Made by a program: the position numbers and the translations under genes. A model generated the notes under the pieces. That model saw only the letters and a list, made by a program, of their open reading frames with translations, was not told where the DNA came from and made no database searches. Below, piece by piece: positions 29,970 through 32,404 of a stretch of 32,404 bases of DNA. The stretch is from Lachnospiraceae bacterium (GTDB lineage Bacteria > Bacillota > Clostridia > Lachnospirales > Lachnospiraceae): assembly GCA_017615545.1 (NCBI GenBank), contig JAFZZY010000046.1, positions 1-32,404 of the forward strand, written 5' to 3'. Every line of letters begins with the position of its first letter. The stretch's first letter is position 1.

Positions 29970-29990
29970 GTTTCATAATACTCTTATATC

Positions 29991-30019
29991 TTGACTTTAC
30001 CCCCTGGAATTATTACAAT
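29991..30019 (+). promoter_or_regulatory. sigma-A promoter upstream of the sigma/PrsW operon
   Basis: TTGACT (29991-29996), a 17-bp spacer and TACAAT (30014-30019), 334 bases before the sigma-factor start. A second TATAAT at 30272-30277 has no good -35 box and could be recognised by another sigma factor, including the operon's own product. Confidence 0.75.
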
Positions 30020-30352
30020 TTAATCAGTGATCATTGAAGTTTGACGTGGTTTCTTTAGTGCGGTGATTCTGTAAACTTCGCGATACGTGAGATGGAAGGC
30101 GGAGAGATGATCGGGGAGGGTATCCTCTGGCAGTTCACTTCCCGAGGCGATGTGTAGATCGGCTGTCGTATATTGCCCGCGTACCAAGGCCAATGGTATG
30201 GAGTAGCGGCATTCCAGACGATGATATCTAACGGTTTTGTAAGGACAGTAGAAATCGGTGAAAAACCATGTTATAATTATTATATAGTTTACGATATCTA
30301 CGGATCTGCGTGCACTTTTGGGGTGGGAACAAAAGTGAAAGGGGGATAGGCT
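30020..30352. other. long leader region of the sigma/PrsW operon
   Basis: No plus-strand gene is visible. CACTTTT (30313-30319) and AAAAGTG (30331-30337) form a hairpin just before the ribosome binding site AAAGGGGG. On the minus strand the frame ending at 30020 is open and, over about 75 codons before the promoter region, has a codon pattern that looks coding. It lacks a start codon with a ribosome binding site and may be a gene remnant or chance. Confidence 0.45.
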
Positions 30353-30910
30353 GTGTCTGATGATCAGCTGTATCAAAGATATCTGACCGGCGATCAGGCG
30401 GCCGGAGATGAGCTGATGCTGCGTTATGGCGACGCAGTGACAGCTTATTTGGATGCCATCCTTCATAATGCGCAGGACGCAGAGGACCTGATGCTGGATT
30501 GCTTTACCGTGATCCTGGTAGACAAACCCAAGATCAAGGAAGGCCATTTTCGGTCTTACCTGTTTAAGGTGGCCAGGAATAAAGCAAATCGCTTGTGGAA
30601 ACTCAGATTCAGAAGAGGCGAATTCAGTCTGGATGAGTCTCTGGAGGAAACGCTGCAGGCGACCGGAGGCGATCCTGAAGATAAGATCTTGAAAACCGAG
30701 CGCAGCACTGTTTTGGAAAAATGTCTGAACCGCATTGCCCCGCAATACCGTGAAGGGCTGTGGCTGGTATATATGATGGGACAGAGTTATGCCGAGGCGG
30801 CAGAGATCATGAACTGTGGGCTGAAACGGGTCGAGAATCTGCTTTATAACGGAAAGAAGCAACTTCGGCTCGAACTGGAGAAAGAGGGGTTCACCCATGC
30901 AGACATTTGA
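30353..30910 (+). CDS. ECF-type RNA polymerase sigma factor
   Basis: A 185-aa protein with two sigma domains. Residues about 5-88 match region 2 (LYQRYLTGDQAAGDELMLRY, then DAEDLMLDCFTVI and FRSYLFKVARNKANR). Residues about 115-172 match region 4, the -35-reading helix-turn-helix (IAPQYREGLWLVY, SYAEAAEIMNCGLKRVENLL). There is no region 1.1 or 3, as in ECF factors. The start is GTG 30353 after AAAGGGGG. ECF factors are usually held by a membrane anti-sigma factor encoded next door. Here a 62-aa membrane protein overlaps its 3' end and a PrsW-type protease closes the operon. The target promoters are unknown. Confidence 0.88.
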   Translation: MSDDQLYQRYLTGDQAAGDELMLRYGDAVTAYLDAILHNAQDAEDLMLDCFTVILVDKPKIKEGHFRSYLFKVARNKANRLWKLRFRRGEFSLDESLEETLQATGGDPEDKILKTERSTVLEKCLNRIAPQYREGLWLVYMMGQSYAEAAEIMNCGLKRVENLLYNGKKQLRLELEKEGFTHADI

Positions 30911-31085
30911 GGAAGGTGTGAAAGAAGTCGCATACGGTACCGCTGCCGGTGTTTTTGCCGGTCAGGCGGCATGGGTCTACGTGGTGATCGCCATTTTGGC
31001 GTTCGCATTGGGGGTGCTTTTTACGATATTCTGTTTCCGCATTCGGAAGCACAGGGAGGAAGAGGAGCATGATCGAAAGAGCTGA
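30897..31085 (+). CDS. 62-aa single-span membrane protein, candidate anti-sigma
   Basis: ATG 30897 overlaps the sigma-factor gene by 14 bases and its own 3' end overlaps the next gene by 17. The protein has a short polar N-terminus (1-24), one hydrophobic helix (about 25-48) and a basic/acidic C-terminus (RIRKHREEEEHDRKS). By the positive-inside rule the C-terminus is cytoplasmic. It has no zinc-binding HxxxCxxC and is too short for a normal anti-sigma domain. Position and topology still make it the best candidate for a membrane tether or for a PrsW substrate. That function is inferred from context only. Confidence 0.72.
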   Translation: MQTFEEGVKEVAYGTAAGVFAGQAAWVYVVIAILAFALGVLFTIFCFRIRKHREEEEHDRKS

Positions 31086-31686
31086 AAATATACTTCAGAT
31101 CGCGGCTCTGTTATTTTGTGTAGGCATCTCCCACTGGCAGGCGGTCGTACATAGAAGTCGTGCGTGGGTACTGGCAGCCTTTTTTTTCGGAAGTTACATG
31201 ATGGGAGACATCTTTTGGATGGTCTGCCTGATTTTTTATGGCAAGACCCCGCAGATCAGTGTCATTTCGGATCTGAGTTGGTTTGCCTCGTATAGTTTTC
31301 TTTACCTTCTGTTACTTCAGACGGCTCCGACAAAAGCGGGCGAAAAGAGACATTGGTTGCAATGGGTTGGACCGGCTGTTTCGCTGGCCTTGGCTATATA
31401 CTTTATGCAATGGGGTGAGATTCTCAGTAACCTGATCTATGCCGCGATCATAGGCTTGGTGTTCTTTGCTTCGATCGGCAGGCTGGTGGAGCGGGACAGA
31501 TACCGTAAACAGAGATTTCTGGCTGTCATGGCTATCGTGATCTGTCTGATGGAATACGGACTTTGGTTTTCATCCTGCTTCTTTGAGGGAGATTCATTGG
31601 CCAATCCTTACTATTGGTTTGATCTGATGCTTACGGCAAGCTGTCTGATCAGCCTTTGGGCCATAAAGAAGGCGGTGGCGGAATGA
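31069..31686 (+). CDS. polytopic membrane protein, unknown function
   Basis: A 205-aa protein with about six to seven hydrophobic segments (around residues 7-23, 30-55, 64-84, 95-113, 118-138, 150-170 and 180-200) separated by short loops. It has no signal peptide and no catalytic motif that I recognise. Aromatic residues are frequent in the helices. ATG 31069 lies inside the previous gene and its stop overlaps the PrsW start as ATGA, so all four genes should be made together. It might sense an envelope signal or form a complex with the protease, but nothing in the sequence shows this. Confidence 0.82.
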   Translation: MIERAENILQIAALLFCVGISHWQAVVHRSRAWVLAAFFFGSYMMGDIFWMVCLIFYGKTPQISVISDLSWFASYSFLYLLLLQTAPTKAGEKRHWLQWVGPAVSLALAIYFMQWGEILSNLIYAAIIGLVFFASIGRLVERDRYRKQRFLAVMAIVICLMEYGLWFSSCFFEGDSLANPYYWFDLMLTASCLISLWAIKKAVAE

Positions 31687-32312
31687 CTTATATCGAAAAC
31701 ATCTATCTCTGTCTTGCTTCGCCGATCCTTTTGGCAGTTCTGTGCCTTCGTAAGGAGGGACGCCGGATCCTGGCTTTCATCCTGGCGGGCATGACTGCCT
31801 GCCTGCTTTCCGCGTATATCAGTACATACCTGACCGGAGTTGCAGACATTGACCGAAGCGAGGCCGCCTGGGAGATCGCTCCGGCAGTGGAAGAGATCAT
31901 GAAGCTGCTGCCACTGGTATTGTTTATCATCGTGTTTGAACCGAAAAAAAAGGATGCGATCATCGGGTCCCTGTATGTTGCCGTTGGCTTCACGACATTT
32001 GAGAATGTTTGCTATCTGACCTCATACGGATCTGCGGACCTACTTCGCGTTTTGATCCGTGGCTTCGGGACCGGAGCTCTGCATGTGGTGTGCGGTATGA
32101 TCGTTTCCGTGGGCCTTTATTATCTGTGGGATCAGGCGTGGCTCCGGACCATAGGCGCGTTTACGCTCCTTTGCTTCGTTATTACGCTTCATGCGATCTT
32201 CAACATATTGGTCAATCAGCCCGGCGCTGTGTTCTGGGTAGGAAGCGCGATCCCCATCTGTTGCATTTTCACCTATCTGGCACTGATGCGTAAGCGGATC
32301 GATCTGGCCTGA
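31683..32312 (+). CDS. PrsW-family intramembrane metalloprotease
   Basis: A 209-aa membrane protein with the PrsW signature: PAVEEIMKLLP (Glu70, Glu71, Lys74, the EExxK motif), GFTTFENVCYL (Glu107, Asn108) and two conserved histidines in GALHVVCG (His134) and LHAIFN (His170). PrsW of Bacillus starts the cleavage of the anti-sigma factor RsiW, releasing sigma-W under envelope stress. ATG 31683 overlaps the previous stop as ATGA and follows GGCGG; the longer frame from 31656 is rejected. Sharing an operon with an ECF sigma factor strongly suggests regulated proteolysis of the operon's own anti-sigma. PrsW relatives of the CAAX-protease clan can have other roles. Confidence 0.87.
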   Translation: MTYIENIYLCLASPILLAVLCLRKEGRRILAFILAGMTACLLSAYISTYLTGVADIDRSEAAWEIAPAVEEIMKLLPLVLFIIVFEPKKKDAIIGSLYVAVGFTTFENVCYLTSYGSADLLRVLIRGFGTGALHVVCGMIVSVGLYYLWDQAWLRTIGAFTLLCFVITLHAIFNILVNQPGAVFWVGSAIPICCIFTYLALMRKRIDLA

Positions 32313-32338
32313 AGACTATTTCAAAAAACGATATTTCA

Positions 32339-32367
32339 GAGCGCCCCGTAGAGGGCGCTCATTTTTT
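32339..32367 (+). terminator. terminator of the sigma/PrsW operon
   Basis: GAGCGCCC (32339-32346), loop CGTAGA, GGGCGCTC (32353-32360), then ATTTTTT. A perfect eight-bp stem with a T-tract. Confidence 0.93.
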
Positions 32368-32378
32368 CAAAAAAACCG

Positions 32379-32404
32379 TCCGAAACCTCCGAAACCTCCG
32401 AAAT
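32379..32404. repeat. short nine-base tandem repeat at window edge
   Basis: TCCGAAACC occurs twice in tandem, followed by a partial third copy cut by the window end. Its extent and meaning cannot be judged. Confidence 0.6.

Overview
The window reads as chromosomal DNA of an anaerobic Bacillota, most likely a Clostridia/Lachnospirales-type bacterium. The evidence is an mcsA-mcsB-clpC-radA block, a rubrerythrin, a GEMM-I (c-di-GMP-I) riboswitch, many sigma-A promoters with near-consensus boxes and 17-bp spacers, AGGAGG-type ribosome binding sites, and moderately high GC. The species cannot be named from the sequence. I see no tRNA, rRNA, CRISPR array, integrase or complete insertion sequence.

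Left part (1-7029). An exact 52-bp-period tandem array of imperfect palindromes runs in from the left edge and ends at a small gene with a PD-(D/E)XK nuclease fold. A nucleoside hydrolase, a single-chain ABC exporter, a two-gene ABC-2 transporter whose ATPase carries a zinc ribbon, and an HSL-type alpha/beta hydrolase follow.

Resistance-like run (7026-13134, all plus strand). A perfect consensus promoter drives a 24-codon leader ORF, a rho-independent terminator and then an ABC-F ATPase. This is the layout of ribosome-mediated attenuation. Behind it lie a tandem-GNAT protein, a histidine phosphatase, a second possible leader peptide containing an R-L-R motif, a P-loop kinase-like/GNAT fusion, a chloramphenicol-phosphotransferase-like protein and another GNAT. 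It looks like a small-molecule modification and ribosome-protection cluster, but no substrate can be named.

Middle (13184-18910). A MacB/LolD-type ABC ATPase and a large FtsX-type permease converge on a minus-strand NSS-family sodium symporter. A bidirectional terminator and a REP-like palindrome separate them. The symporter is divergent from rubrerythrin.

Cell-surface pair (18999-23650). An exported glucosaminidase-type protein with a two-repeat dockerin-like segment sits beside a membrane-anchored protein with an N-terminal cohesin-like domain. This may be a cohesin-dockerin pair placing a peptidoglycan hydrolase on the membrane rather than a cellulosome.

Protein quality-control operon (23675-29633): mcsA, mcsB, clpC, a 138-aa unknown and radA. 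No ctsR is present, and McsB has Phe where Bacillus McsB has its catalytic Cys.

Right end (29675-32367). A consensus promoter feeds a c-di-GMP-I riboswitch and terminator with no adjacent gene. A long unassigned hairpin and another promoter follow, then a four-gene overlapping operon: ECF-type sigma factor, 62-aa single-TM protein, polytopic membrane protein and PrsW-family intramembrane protease. This operon and the attenuated resistance-like run are my best candidates for undescribed systems.
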